DNA of 64,000 nucleotides from Paranoxybacillus sp035645275. Its GTDB lineage: Bacteria > Bacillota > Bacilli > Bacillales > Anoxybacillaceae. Positions within the stretch are counted from its first letter, which is position 1, and each line of letters begins with the position of its first letter. The stretch covers positions 248,001 to 312,000 of the forward strand of contig DASQMX010000026.1 in assembly GCA_035645275.1 (NCBI GenBank), given 5' to 3'. Of this stretch, positions 25,797 through 35,341 are shown one piece after another. Under the pieces are notes generated by a model, which was not told the DNA's origin, searched no databases, and worked only from the letters and a program-made list of their open reading frames with translations. The position numbers were made by a program, and so were the translations under genes.

Positions 25797-26726
25797 TTAC
25801 TGAGCTAAATAGTTCGTTACTAAAATCTCGTTTATGGCTCCTCGGCTATTCCCTTTCGAGTTAATATTTCTGCGAGCTGATACTCGTTCTATATTAAATC
25901 CCGCATATAATTCATCGAAAAATTCATCATTCGGGTCAGTGTTTTTCGGATCAGAATTACTTAACATTAGGTAAGCTCCCTGCTTGTCCAATTCTCGGTA
26001 ATACTGCGCTAACTCTTTTTGATTTTCATCGGTAAAATCAAATTTACTGTAAGCAGTAAAGCTTGAGCTAGTGTTTAGCGGTCTGTATGGAGGATCAAAG
26101 TAGACAAACGTTTTATCATTAATAAACTCACGGCTTTGTTTATAATCTCCTTGATAAATGTTTACATTTTGTAGAACAGCGCTCGCCGCTCTTAAATTCT
26201 CTTCATCGCAAATAGTTGGGTTTTTGTAGTCCCCCATTGGAACGTTGAATTCGCCTTTTTTATTTACACGAAACAATCCATTAAAACAAGTTTTATTTAA
26301 AAATATAAACTGACTCGCTCGTTCAATTTTATGTTCTCCGTAAGTATGAAAATCAAAATCCACTAATTTTTCATTAAATTGGTCACGAACTGAATAATAC
26401 ATTTCTTTTCTTTGTTCCTTTTCTAGCGGTAGAAACTGTTTTTCTAATTGAGTAAGCCTCTCAATTAAAGATTCGACATCATTTTGTACAACTTGATAAA
26501 CGGTAATCAATTCTGGATTAATATCCCAAATAAATACATTCTCAATGTTGTATGTTTGAACCAATTCAAACATTACCGCCCCACTTCCAATAAATGGTTC
26601 AACATATCTATTTATTTTTCCATCTTTTATTTCAGTAGGTAGTCTGCCCATAATTTCATCTAACAACTGTGTCTTACCGCCAGCCCATTTCAAAAATGGC
26701 TTGGCTTTTACTGTGGTACCTTTCAA
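25797..26726 (-). CDS. D12-class adenine-N6 DNA methyltransferase (Dam/DpnM type)
   Basis: About 309 residues carry FLKWAGGKTQLL at the N-terminus, the cofactor motif EPFIGSGAV, FNGLFRVNKKGEFNVP and the catalytic FVYFDPPYRPL. Motif order and spacing are those of the D12 class, which contains Dam, DpnM and EcoRV methylases. The start is a TTG because GGAGGTG lies six bases before it; the earlier ATG overlaps that site. With the DpnA-like enzyme downstream, GATC is the first guess for the target. Confidence 0.9.
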   Translation of the reverse strand: MKGTTVKAKPFLKWAGGKTQLLDEIMGRLPTEIKDGKINRYVEPFIGSGAVMFELVQTYNIENVFIWDINPELITVYQVVQNDVESLIERLTQLEKQFLPLEKEQRKEMYYSVRDQFNEKLVDFDFHTYGEHKIERASQFIFLNKTCFNGLFRVNKKGEFNVPMGDYKNPTICDEENLRAASAVLQNVNIYQGDYKQSREFINDKTFVYFDPPYRPLNTSSSFTAYSKFDFTDENQKELAQYYRELDKQGAYLMLSNSDPKNTDPNDEFFDELYAGFNIERVSARRNINSKGNSRGAINEILVTNYLAQ

Positions 26727-26865
26727 AGTATCCACCTCCATATCTACAATTACTTATCATATTCTACATGATTATCTACATTATACCATACCTTTATATT
26801 TAGTTTCACTATAAGTGAAATAATAAAAGAGATAATTTATTGTAAGATATTGTATGAGGTGGATT

Positions 26866-27120
26866 ATGGAACGCAAACATGTCGATAAATATAAGAAAAT
26901 TGGACAAGCAATAAAAGAAATTAGAAAATCAAAAGGATGGTCACAAGTTGAACTTGCTAAAAAAATTGGAATGAGCAAGAGTTACATTAGTAAAATAGAA
27001 GCTCCGAATACAGACAAACCTTTTTCCTTAGAAATACTATTTGATATCTCAGAAGCGCTAGATGTTCCAATAACTAGTTTTTTTCGTTACATTGATAATG
27101 AAAAAAGTGAGAACGTATGA
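26866..27120 (+). CDS. XRE-type regulator, probable control (C) protein of the R-M locus
   Basis: The 84-residue protein is one helix-turn-helix domain: IGQAIKEIRKSKGWSQVELAKKIGMSKSYISKIE in outline. It has the size of restriction control proteins. The start was set at the ATG after AGGTGG. It is divergent from the D12 methyltransferase, with a 139-bp gap that should hold both promoters and its operator, and its stop overlaps the next gene (ATGA). Confidence 0.8.
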   Translation: MERKHVDKYKKIGQAIKEIRKSKGWSQVELAKKIGMSKSYISKIEAPNTDKPFSLEILFDISEALDVPITSFFRYIDNEKSENV

Positions 27121-27652
27121 AAAAGCCAAATAAATTCACTTACCCTGTAAAGCTCATACCTTTAAATGTCGAAAATAAACCACAAGAAGAAATTTAAATC
27201 AAATACCTTATTTACTTTATGAAGTAGAGATTTTATCAGATGCTAGAAAAATTGTCATCAACAAACCTGGAGGTAAAAGAAATTTTGGTAGGTTATCAAA
27301 AAACGATTTTAAGATATTTATTTTGGATCATGATACGGAAGAATTATGGCTCATTTCGCACGATGAAATTTTTACAGATATTGAAGCAAAGTTGAAAGAT
27401 AACTGTCAAGTCGGACTCCGAATAATCGATACCCTTTTAGATGTTTGCAATGGTGAAGAACCAGAGCTCGTATTAGAAAAATACCAATTCAATAGTACTT
27501 TAACTGGATTACCTGTAGACTTGCTGTTAAAAACTTATAAATGGATTTGGGGACAAGAAGATGTGAATTATCCAAAGGGAGAAGGTAGATGGAAATCAAT
27601 GAACCATATTATTGAGTTAAGAAAAAAATATTTAACTGAAATAGACACCTAA
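27117..27652 (+). pseudogene. unknown R-M-associated protein with a one-base frameshift
   Basis: The frame opens at an ATG overlapping the regulator stop and reads 25 codons (MKKPNKFTYPVKLIPLNVEN...) before a TAA. The rest is open in another frame from about 27197 (IPYLLYEVEILSDARK) to the end. Adding one T to the run in ATTTAAATC restores a protein of about 178 residues. I do not recognise it. Its tight coupling to the control protein suggests a function in the restriction system, possibly an alternative endonuclease or inhibitor. Confidence 0.65.
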
Positions 27653-27656
27653 AGTT

Positions 27657-28448
27657 TTAAAGAACGTTATATACTGAATCAATACGCTGTTTAGCCAAAT
27701 TTATAAACCGTCGCTCTTGCTCTATTCCAATAAACTTCCTATTTAAGCTTAGTGCACTTACACCAGTGGTTCCACTACCACAGAACGGGTCTAAAATGAT
27801 ATCTTGAGACTTTGTTGAGGCTATAATAATTCGATTTAAGAGTTTCAGAGGTTTTTGTGTAGGATGATAGCCGAAAGTTTTTTCATGAAGGGGAACATGC
27901 GGAATGGTCCAAACATCTGTCATTTGCTTCCCTTTGTTTTCTTTCACCGTTGCTTCATAGTTAAAATAATGTCGGCTTTGAGGAGTTTTTTTCGCCCATA
28001 TAATGTATTCGTGGGAATGTGTAAACATTCGTTTACTCATATTAGGCGGGGGATCTTCCTTTTGCCAAACAATACTGTTTAAAATTTTGAAGTCTAAATG
28101 ATGAAGCGCTTGTCCAACTGAATAAATATTATGGAATGTCCCTGTTATCCATATCGTCCCATCTTTTTTTAAAATACGTTTGCATTCTTTAATCCAGTTA
28201 TAATTAAACTCATCAATCTTTTTCCTATTGCTTTCTTTATCCCATTCCCCCTTATCCACACAGGCAATTTTCCTGGATTTACACGTAATCCCGCCATGTG
28301 ATAAAAAATATGGCGGATCAGCAAAAATCATATCAATAGAAGAAGATCGGATATGTTTTAACGCATGTAAACAGTTATCGTTAATAAGTACAAATTGCTC
28401 ATTCATCTCAATAAATGCTTGATTTACATTTGAAAAAAGCCAGTACAT
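27657..28448 (-). CDS. beta-class DNA methyltransferase, DpnA-like
   Basis: The 263-residue protein has the catalytic FADPPYFLSHGG near residue 43, WITGTFHNIYSVG, FTHSHEYIIWAKK, and at the C-terminus the cofactor motif DPFCGSGTTGVSA. This order is the beta class. The N-terminal block with VDKGEWDK closely resembles DpnA, the second methylase of DpnII systems, which also methylates single-stranded GATC DNA. It begins after AAGGAGGTTGAC. It converges on the gene coupled to the control protein. Confidence 0.88.
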   Translation of the reverse strand: MYWLFSNVNQAFIEMNEQFVLINDNCLHALKHIRSSSIDMIFADPPYFLSHGGITCKSRKIACVDKGEWDKESNRKKIDEFNYNWIKECKRILKKDGTIWITGTFHNIYSVGQALHHLDFKILNSIVWQKEDPPPNMSKRMFTHSHEYIIWAKKTPQSRHYFNYEATVKENKGKQMTDVWTIPHVPLHEKTFGYHPTQKPLKLLNRIIIASTKSQDIILDPFCGSGTTGVSALSLNRKFIGIEQERRFINLAKQRIDSVYNVL

Positions 28449-28581
28449 GTCAACCTCCTTTTTTCGCTTAAAAGTAAGTTACTATTTTTATATTCTCTCT
28501 TCCCATTACATTTCCTGCTAAAATTTGTCAAATGATTTTTCATAATAGCATTTTTCAAGTTATTTTCACTTAAGATTTCCT

Positions 28582-28770
28582 TCAGACCGAAATTCTTAAA
28601 AATTTCTTAATCGCTTCATCAGTCTCATCGTCATTAGTAAAGCAAATGCAATACTCTTCTAATATTTTCAATTCTTTCTCCGTTCGCTCTTCGGCATTGT
28701 CTGAATGAAGAAAAACTTTAAATTGTTCGTCTTCAATGTTCTCTTGTAACATCACAAAAAACAAACACAT
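28582..28770 (-). CDS. small acidic protein, uncertain gene
   Basis: The 62-codon frame gives a Glu/Asp-rich product (NAEERTEKELKILEEYC). No good ribosome binding site precedes either possible start. A 29-codon frame (beginning with GTG near 28867) lies just upstream and might be part of the same decayed gene. Keep as provisional. Confidence 0.3.
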   Translation of the reverse strand: MCLFFVMLQENIEDEQFKVFLHSDNAEERTEKELKILEEYCICFTNDDETDEAIKKFLRISV

Positions 28771-28999
28771 CTTCTACTTATTCTTCCGTCCATTGGCGTA
28801 TTTCATATTTATCTTTAACAACCACAATCATCCCGTCTTTGCCATACTTCAAATTCTTTACACTCACCTACCTTTTCTTCTTCCTACCGAATGAAGGAAA
28901 CTGATATAAATGCTTTATAATAAAAAACCTCCTACGTTACTAAGAGGACCCTCTTACCTTACTGATTAAAATTCGCTTTTTCGTTTACCATAGACTTCT

Positions 29000-29773
29000 C
29001 TACTTACTAAAAGCACCTAATATTTTCATATATTCCTCTTTATACTCGTCCTTCACATACTTTACAAACGAGTCGTTTGGGACAAAAATCCCTTCATCCC
29101 ATTGTCCGATTCGTTCCACATTTTCTGGTGGTATGGTTCAAAGAAAAGAATCTCATCAAATCCCTGAGCATAGCGCTCCTTCCTTTTTGTTCGCCGATCG
29201 TACTTCATGTAGTCTTCTAACGAGTAAGAGTAATACCAATAATTAACTACCCATCCACCCTTGATTATGAGGTAATTTCACAGCGTATAAATCACTTGAT
29301 GGGTAACCAATTATTAATAAAAAGTCAACCGTTATTTCCGGATACAAATAAAGAGCATTCGTACGCTTTACCCACTCAGGAATCCACTTCGGCTTTATGC
29401 TATCTAAAATTTGACTGGCGTTTTGTACTTCTTTTGCTACCATCGGGGAATTTGGCAACAAACCGTTTTGTAAAATCGATTTTCTATTTTTCCGCTTTGT
29501 AGTGTGGTAAGCAATCATTGAGTGACGCACATCACGGAACAGTTTGGGCCCTTTATAATAAATCCCATATCCACGTCGTATTAATTCCGGAACTTTCCCA
29601 AGTTGAATTTGCTCACGAAACCAGGTTTCCATCATTCTGTATAAATCTTTTCTAAAACGACCGCTGAACGTGACCGTATCATCCTCTTCACCCCCCAGCT
29701 TCCATGTGAACAAGTTGAGCTTCATAATATAATAACGCTTTAAGGCACCAGTTATCATGATAAATGCAAACAC
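29000..29773 (-). pseudogene. decayed paralogue of the 40-kb ART-like gene
   Basis: The main frame (176 codons) contains MIAYHTTKRKNRKSILQNGL and RTNALYLYPE, SSDLYAVKLP, which match the intact-looking part of the gene near 40 kb. It stops at WMGS, but the reverse strand continues in other frames to 29000 with SLEDYMKYDRR, DEILFF and YVKDEYKEEYMKIL. A block of about 30 residues present in the paralogue is missing and at least two frameshifts occur. A better ribosome binding site (AAGGAG) lies before an out-of-frame ATG at 29782, suggesting another lesion at the start. Confidence 0.65.
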
Positions 29774-30120
29774 CCTTCATAACCATTCTCCTTGCGATGG
29801 ATAATGTAGCAATTCATTTGAGAAAAGATTTAGAGAGAGTGGACAAACTTCCTAAACTCCAGAGGCTTTTTACATATAGAGTGTTATTCAGTTTTGATGC
29901 AAAAGTCTATCAAGCTTAAACATACTCCAAAAGTAATAACAAACAAGCGCATATCCCATGCATCGCTAGTGAATATGACATACTATTGTAAGGATAGAAC
30001 CATTCGTAAAAGTGTAGTTTTACGCACATAGATAATCCAAATTACCCTTTAACAGTTTAACGCTTTTTAGTAAAATAGCATATGTACTTCTTCATAAAGT
30101 ACCCCTATTTTTATATTTAT
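29774..30120. other. intergenic stretch, nothing recognised
   Basis: No frame with a ribosome binding site was seen on either strand. The stretch ends in a strong forward-facing hairpin without an obvious forward gene before it. Confidence 0.3.
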
Positions 30121-30121
30121 G

Positions 30122-30158
30122 ACTAGAGCCAATCTTTAGAGGTTGGCTCTTTGTTTTT
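30122..30158 (+). terminator. strong hairpin with T-run, gene unknown
   Basis: AGAGCCAATC and GGTTGGCTCT pair over a short loop, then TTTGTTTTTC follows. It faces forward, although the neighbouring genes on both sides are on the reverse strand. It might end a small RNA or an antisense transcript. Confidence 0.6.
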
Positions 30159-30190
30159 CGAATGTTAAACAAGATTGATCATAATGCATT

Positions 30191-31159
30191 TCAGGCAATG
30201 AAGTCTTGTTTACTGGTAACTTCGCTTTTGTGTGAAGCATAACTATGTAAAATCATCCCGAACATTACAATAAACATGCCACACCAAGATAAAGCGGAAG
30301 GAAATGGAGAAGCTAACAAAATTAATTCCCCAGCTACTGCGAAAAGCACTTCCATCGATTGTGTTGCTTCGACAGCAGCTAACTTTTGCATGTTCCCTCT
30401 CACCATATCGGTTGCACGGAAGAAGAGCACCGTCGCAATGACCCCGGAACAAATAGCGACCAAAACAGATTGTATCGTTTGTTCTTTACTCGGTACGCCT
30501 ACAGTAAACAACCCATACAACGAAAGCAAAAACCAAAATGGTAAGCTGGCTAGTGTCATACCTAGCACACGTTGATAAGCATCTAAACGACCGGTGCATA
30601 TGTCCATCATTTTGCGATTACCAAGTGGATAAGCAAATGACGCAATCATTACAGGTATGATACCTAACAATAGATCGTTTAAAGAAAGATGATTTGCCTG
30701 TTCCACTTGCATAAGGACTATTCCAAGAAGAATAATGAGTGACATAGCAAGACCCTTAACCGGTAATTTCCCCCTCACTTTTAAAGGACCGTTTGCTGTC
30801 TCAATCGTCTGTGAAAAAAACAGAACAAGTAAAGAACCGGATATAATCGTAATCTGCCATGTTCCGGCAATAAGCCAGCCTGGTGCATATGCAGCCGCAA
30901 AACATAAAGGAGCATAAAATAATCCAAATCCTACAAAGCTCCATAAAAACCATGTCCCTGGTTGCTCTCTCATCAACTGCAATAGAGGGCGTAAATTTTT
31001 TCTAGCTACGACAATAAACAAAAGGAACGGAACCATGAAGATATATCTTAGCGAAGCGCTCCATATCCAACTTCCACCGGACAATTCCATTGCCCGATTG
31101 AGAATAAACGTAAAAGCAAAAAAGAAAGCAGCACATATACCTAAAAAAATAGGGCGCAA
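30191..31159 (-). CDS. DMT-type multidrug efflux transporter
   Basis: The 322-residue protein has ten hydrophobic segments in two EamA-like halves. It starts RPIFLGICAAFFFAFTFILN and has the conserved inner-loop NRKMMDICTGRL and the second-half signature LAAVEATQSMEVLFAVAGE. This is the drug/metabolite superfamily branch often annotated as multidrug resistance efflux transporter. The start is a TTG with GAGGTG six bases before it. The substrate is unknown. Confidence 0.85.
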   Translation of the reverse strand: MRPIFLGICAAFFFAFTFILNRAMELSGGSWIWSASLRYIFMVPFLLFIVVARKNLRPLLQLMREQPGTWFLWSFVGFGLFYAPLCFAAAYAPGWLIAGTWQITIISGSLLVLFFSQTIETANGPLKVRGKLPVKGLAMSLIILLGIVLMQVEQANHLSLNDLLLGIIPVMIASFAYPLGNRKMMDICTGRLDAYQRVLGMTLASLPFWFLLSLYGLFTVGVPSKEQTIQSVLVAICSGVIATVLFFRATDMVRGNMQKLAAVEATQSMEVLFAVAGELILLASPFPSALSWCGMFIVMFGMILHSYASHKSEVTSKQDFIA

Positions 31160-31398
31160 TCAATTCACCTCAATCTGTTTGCTGAGTCAGTAATTCTCCA
31201 AGACTTAACGAGTTTCCTTAAAAAAACAGGCGGTTGTTTCACTATATTTATTTTTGCAAGCTTCTATGATCTGTTTTTGTTGTTTCACTGATTTCAAACC
31301 TTTTACAGAATTAAATGGAGAAAATTCTAGGCAATGAATCTTAAGTACAATTCGTTCTATACTATAAACTGCTCCGTTCGTGCAACAAGACGCAGCAT

Positions 31399-31620
31399 AA
31401 AAAACTCCCCTTATTGCAGTTCAAGAGGAGTTGACATAAGTAAGGATGATAGCAATAATCGCATTTACAAGTAATCCTAAACCAATTCTCACTAAAGCTC
31501 CTACACCGGGGTTACTAAATATCATACCAAAACCTATACCTACCAAAACCTATACCTAGAAAGTGGCGTTGATAAAAGGGAAAACAGTTGCGTTTGAAAT
31601 TCCCATAACAGAAAGCCCTT
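31399..31620 (-). pseudogene. remnant of a small membrane protein with its terminator
   Basis: The reverse strand reads MIFSNPGVGALVRIGLGLLV and continues to NAIIAIILTYVNSS, a glycine-rich membrane segment. It is preceded by a 16-bp tandem duplication (TAGGTATAGGTTTTGG twice) that shifts the frame. The stop lies inside a hairpin (AACTCC/GGAGTT with a T-run). It is fused to the broken IS256 copy. Confidence 0.5.
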
Positions 31621-31905
31621 CAATACGGCCATATTGCGTGTCTAGGTTTCGATGATAATAGCCGTTTCTTCTATTCGAAGTTTCCTCCTGTTCACTCTTG
31701 ATTTCTTCCCAATGATCAACTCTAATTGTTCCTTTACAAACTGACGAATCGCATTTTCCAGTTGATTAGCCCCGTCTAGGTTCGGTATACATTTAGACAT
31801 AGGTAGGGTTCTCCTTTCTCTAAGATTTTTGGTCCAATCAGAGAAATACCCTACCTTTTTTATTTGTCCTAGCCCAATACTTGACACAAAATTTTATACA
31901 TCATC
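31620..31905 (-). mobile_element. IS256-type element, 5' fragment
   Basis: From the left end (identical over 26 bases to the one at 1262) the reverse strand reads into a transposase N-terminus: MSKCIPNLDGANQLENAIRQ and FVKEQLELI. After a frameshift it continues NGYYHRNLDTQYGRIEGLSV, as expected for IS256 transposases. The rest of the element, including the DDE domain, is absent. Confidence 0.75.
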
Positions 31906-31979
31906 ACTTAATCATTTATTATAAATGAATCGACTTCGAAAAAGAGCTAAACTTTCTCCCTTCTCCCTGTATAAAAAGA

Positions 31980-32022
31980 ATCTCCCACTTCAAATGACCT
32001 GTAAGGCTATTAAGTGGGAGTC
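31980..32022. repeat. CTCCCACTT/AAGTGGGAG hairpin
   Basis: A 9-bp perfect stem resembles the solo IS605-type hairpins at 17.1 and 46.8 kb but with a different loop and flank. It could be a diverged relative of those ends. Confidence 0.4.
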
Positions 32023-32104
32023 GTTCAAGCATTAATAAATATTTAATTTTGACTTGGGTATAATAAAAGATAAAACAAATGAACAATGGGAGACGAATTC
32101 ATCC

Positions 32105-32575
32105 ATGGACAAAATCATTTTGTGGTCATTGTTTATCATTGGAATGGTCTTATTTGTTTTCAGTTTAAGAAAACCACTGATCAAAGACACGATTTTAGTT
32201 TTCTTATTGAAGGCTTATTTTTCAACATTTATCGGTGTTATTGTTGTAGAAGAAAAACTGGTTGAATATCCTGTAAGGTTTTTAAGTAAATATTTCGAGG
32301 CTAGCATTCTTTTTGAATACTTTCTTTATCCGATTATGTGTGTTTATTATTATCAAACCTCTTATCATTCAAGATATCTTGGCATTGTTGTACAATGTGC
32401 CTTGTATACCGCTGCTTTAACGATCATTGAGGTTCTTTGTGAAAAATATACCCATTTAATTAAATACCATACATGGACATGGATGCACTCGTTTATAAGC
32501 ATCTTTCTCGTATCGCTTTTTGTCCGTATCATCATGCAATGGATAAACCAAATGGACTCTGCCAGACAAAAGTGA
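32105..32575 (+). CDS. CBO0543-family membrane protein
   Basis: The 156-residue protein has five hydrophobic segments and the family features YPVRFLSKYFEASILFEYFL, YYQTSYHSR and EVLCEKYTHLIKYHTW. CBO0543 proteins are widespread small Bacillaceae membrane proteins of unknown function. The ATG at this position was preferred over an upstream TTG because TTGGGTATAATAAAAG there looks like part of a promoter. GGGAGACG precedes the ATG at some distance. Confidence 0.7.
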   Translation: MDKIILWSLFIIGMVLFVFSLRKPLIKDTILVFLLKAYFSTFIGVIVVEEKLVEYPVRFLSKYFEASILFEYFLYPIMCVYYYQTSYHSRYLGIVVQCALYTAALTIIEVLCEKYTHLIKYHTWTWMHSFISIFLVSLFVRIIMQWINQMDSARQK

Positions 32576-32669
32576 TGTAGTGAATATTCGTCTTCCGTTC
32601 ATTGAGGATCCCAAACATTGACTAAAAAACAGTGATTTGAGCAGGTACTTTCATATAGCTTAGTTACGT

Positions 32670-33192
32670 TTATTCTTTCATGATTCGCAGATAATTCCAA
32701 AGTCCAACATCTTGTTGATATCGTTTCGCCATCACTCTTGTAATTTGAGAGATGGGACTGAGATCATGGGGCAATTCATGTTGCTATGAGTTTTCTCAAT
32801 TTTACAATTCCAAGCTTGGAATGTAAACCCGTTTGTTCGAAATTCGTATAAGGATGAATGAAACTTCTTAACTTTTCTATGTTTTTCTGACGGAGTTCCG
32901 TAAACTCGCTAAGTAATTGTTCCATTGTTTTCCCTGCGGTTTGGTGAAGATGACTAAAACGGTCAAATGGCGGGAATGCTTCGGTTTCTCCTTTGGATAT
33001 AATCATTTGTATACGTGGGGTCCAATTATTTTTTTCTCCTTCAATAAGATGTCCTATGACATCAAAGGCACTCCAAGTGGCTTCGCCTTCATTACAAGTA
33101 ATCCATGGCTCCGATAATCCAGATAGCAAATGCGTCAGTGTTTTTGGGGTACGCTCTAAAATTTCTATTGCTTCCTCAAGCTGAAAGTTCAC
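32670..33192 (-). pseudogene. DinB-like protein with a frameshift near its C-terminus
   Basis: The first 138 codons give a DinB_2-type protein (IEILERTPKTLTHLLSGL, FDVIGHLIEGEKNNW, FDRFSHLHQT) ending at LRKLIAT. In another frame the rest continues with SPISQITRVMAKRYQQDVG and WNYLRIMKE, the normal end of such proteins. A small deletion around 32780 removed the histidine-containing link between them. Confidence 0.7.
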
Positions 33193-33235
33193 TTCGATAC
33201 ACTCCCTCTATAAAGAATCTCGTAGTTATTTTAAC

Positions 33236-33452
33236 GTGTTGCAACACGCATAATCTATAAAAAATAAATGTACACAAAAAAATCCACTGTCTTGGAAACT
33301 TCGAAGCGGTCTTTATCCCGTTCTAATCGTCCGTAACTCAATTGAGCAAACATTCAAGCAATTAAATAGTGATGAACTAGAACAACCTTTACTACATGTA
33401 CCATTTTCCATTCTTATGCATCATTTTCAGGTTTTACTCTAGTTTTGTGAAA
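33236..33452 (-). repeat. short IS-derived repeat, copy C
   Basis: Read on the reverse strand, it starts CACAAAACTAGAGTAAAAC, contains GTGGATTTTTTTGTGTACAT, and ends with GTGTTGCAACAC. These blocks match copies A and B, but the interior is longer and more diverged. It lies upstream of the MFS/oxidase operon. Confidence 0.6.
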
Positions 33453-33922
33453 CTATTATTGTAAAATTATGAATATTATTTATAATGAGAATATAATCTT
33501 CGGTTAGAAAAATAAGGTAATTTTCTTTATTGGTTCACTAGTATTGTTTAACATGCACCTTTTGATTTATCTCCTACTAAGTATCAATAAAAAATTGATA
33601 GTGTATACCGGGGGTGACATTGTATGTAAAATGTTGTTTCTATAGGGCACTAAGCTGAGCTTTTCAATTTAACATGTTCACCGAGATTACTGGCAGAAAG
33701 GTACGCTCTCTTCATCGGCTGTGGAATAAAAAACTTGCCGAGATTCAGCGTCGTCAAGCTTGAATAAAGATTTTATTGGGGCAAGATCTAGTCATCTAAA
33801 ATTCATTTGGAAAGGAATTAAGGTGAAAGAAGAAACAGCTTGTACTTATGTATGTAAAATTCTTTCACTGGACTAACATCAGAAAATATGAGCGCCCTAT
33901 CAATAAAAAGGGGGTTGTGTTA
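33453..33922. other. upstream region of the MFS/GlcD operon, with a possible transposase scrap
   Basis: The 29-codon frame at 33674-33763 reads TGRKVRSLHRLWNKKLAEIQ, which resembles the basic helical segment of IS605-type TnpB. Otherwise the region holds no gene and probably contains the operon promoter. Confidence 0.3.
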
Positions 33923-35257
33923 ATGAAGCAAAACAAAGCATCATTAGAGAACAAAGTTATTCGTAAAGTCACACTGAGAATTATTCCGTATATTTTTATA
34001 CTCTATATTATTTCTTTTTTAGATCGAGTGAATATTGGATATGCAGCACTTGATATGAATAAAGATTTGGGTTTAACAGCTTCCACAATGGGGCTGATTT
34101 CCGGTATCTTCTTTTTTGGCTATCTATTATTTGAAGTTCCAAGCAATATTTTCATGCACCGTGTTGGCGCAAGTAAATGGATTGCGCGTATTATGGTTAG
34201 CTGGGGTATTGTGGTTATCGCTACAGCTTGGGCTCAAAATGAAATACATTTGTACATCCTGCGCTTTTTGCTTGGAGTAGCTGAAGCAGGATTTTTTCCG
34301 GGAATCATTTTATATATCACCTACTGGTTCCGAGCAAAAGAGCAGGCTCGCGCATTTGCGCTCTTTACAACGGCATTGGCAGCATCCAATATCATTGGAG
34401 CCCCTGTTTCAACGTGGATTATGGATCATATCCAATGGATCGGAATGCAAGGGTGGAGATGGATGTTTGTCTTGGAAGGGATACCCGCGGTTATTTTCGG
34501 GATTATTACATACTTTTACTTAACCGACCGTCCTAATGATGCTAAGTGGCTTTCACACGAAGAAAAGGATTGGTTAAATGCTGAGTTACAGAAAGAACGT
34601 GAATCGAAACTTGGTGTAGAACAACACTCAATCAAACAGGTGCTTAAAAATCCAAGAGTCCTGCATCTTTCTCTCATTTATTTTACGTTAGTAACCGGAT
34701 TGTATGGCATCGGATTTTGGCTGCCAACTATTATTAAAGAATTTTCTCAAGTTTTATCAAATACTCAAGTTGGTCTCATTACAATGATTCCTTATATTAT
34801 TGGAGCTTTTGCGATGATTTGGTGGGGGCGTCATTCTGATCGAACCGGTGAGAGACGTCTGCACGTGGCTATCCCGCCGTTGGTTGGAGCAATCGGATTG
34901 ATAGGTTGCGGAATGATTTCCGATCCGGTTACATCTCTTGTCTTTATGGCAATAGCAACGGCAGGAATTTACAGCTTTTTTGGTCCCTTTTGGTCATTGC
35001 CCGCGCTTTTCCTTACAGGATCATCTGCTGCAGTAGGAATTGCTTTCATAAACTCAATTGGAAACCTGGGTGGATTTCTCGGCCCTTATATGTTGGGGTA
35101 TCTGAAAGATGCTACAGGAAAGATGCAGATAGGGTTATTCTTTTTAGGCGCGCTACTCGTTATATGCAGTCTCTTAGTACTCAGTATAAAGAAGGAATAT
35201 ACAAAGATAACTTCAAAGAACATTTTTCATAAACATAAAGTAGAATCGAACGGATGA
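33923..35257 (+). CDS. MFS transporter, anion:cation symporter type
   Basis: The 444-residue protein has twelve helices, with LDRVNIGYAALDMNKDLG in helix 1 and GLISGIFFFGYLLFEVPSN in helix 2. LRFLLGVAEAGFFPGIILY in helix 4 is a hallmark of the ACS family (glucarate, phthalate, tartrate, 4-hydroxyphenylacetate carriers). The ATG after AAAAAGGGGGTTGTGTTA was chosen over an upstream in-frame start. The FAD-linked oxidase follows 84 bases later, so import of a hydroxy acid such as lactate, glycolate or a relative is plausible but inferred. Confidence 0.85.
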   Translation: MKQNKASLENKVIRKVTLRIIPYIFILYIISFLDRVNIGYAALDMNKDLGLTASTMGLISGIFFFGYLLFEVPSNIFMHRVGASKWIARIMVSWGIVVIATAWAQNEIHLYILRFLLGVAEAGFFPGIILYITYWFRAKEQARAFALFTTALAASNIIGAPVSTWIMDHIQWIGMQGWRWMFVLEGIPAVIFGIITYFYLTDRPNDAKWLSHEEKDWLNAELQKERESKLGVEQHSIKQVLKNPRVLHLSLIYFTLVTGLYGIGFWLPTIIKEFSQVLSNTQVGLITMIPYIIGAFAMIWWGRHSDRTGERRLHVAIPPLVGAIGLIGCGMISDPVTSLVFMAIATAGIYSFFGPFWSLPALFLTGSSAAVGIAFINSIGNLGGFLGPYMLGYLKDATGKMQIGLFFLGALLVICSLLVLSIKKEYTKITSKNIFHKHKVESNG

Positions 35258-35341
35258 AAAGTAGGTACGAAAATCATCTTATGAGCCTTTCGTACATCAT
35301 GTGGAAATAGATTTTTGATAGCTATGGGGGGATAAATAATA

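Noticed and set aside
28771..28867. 29-codon reverse frame (SVKNLKYGKDGMIVVVKDKY) before the small acidic ORF
   Set aside because: It has a GTG start and only a weak site. It may be part of a decayed gene, but neither frame could be joined to it convincingly.
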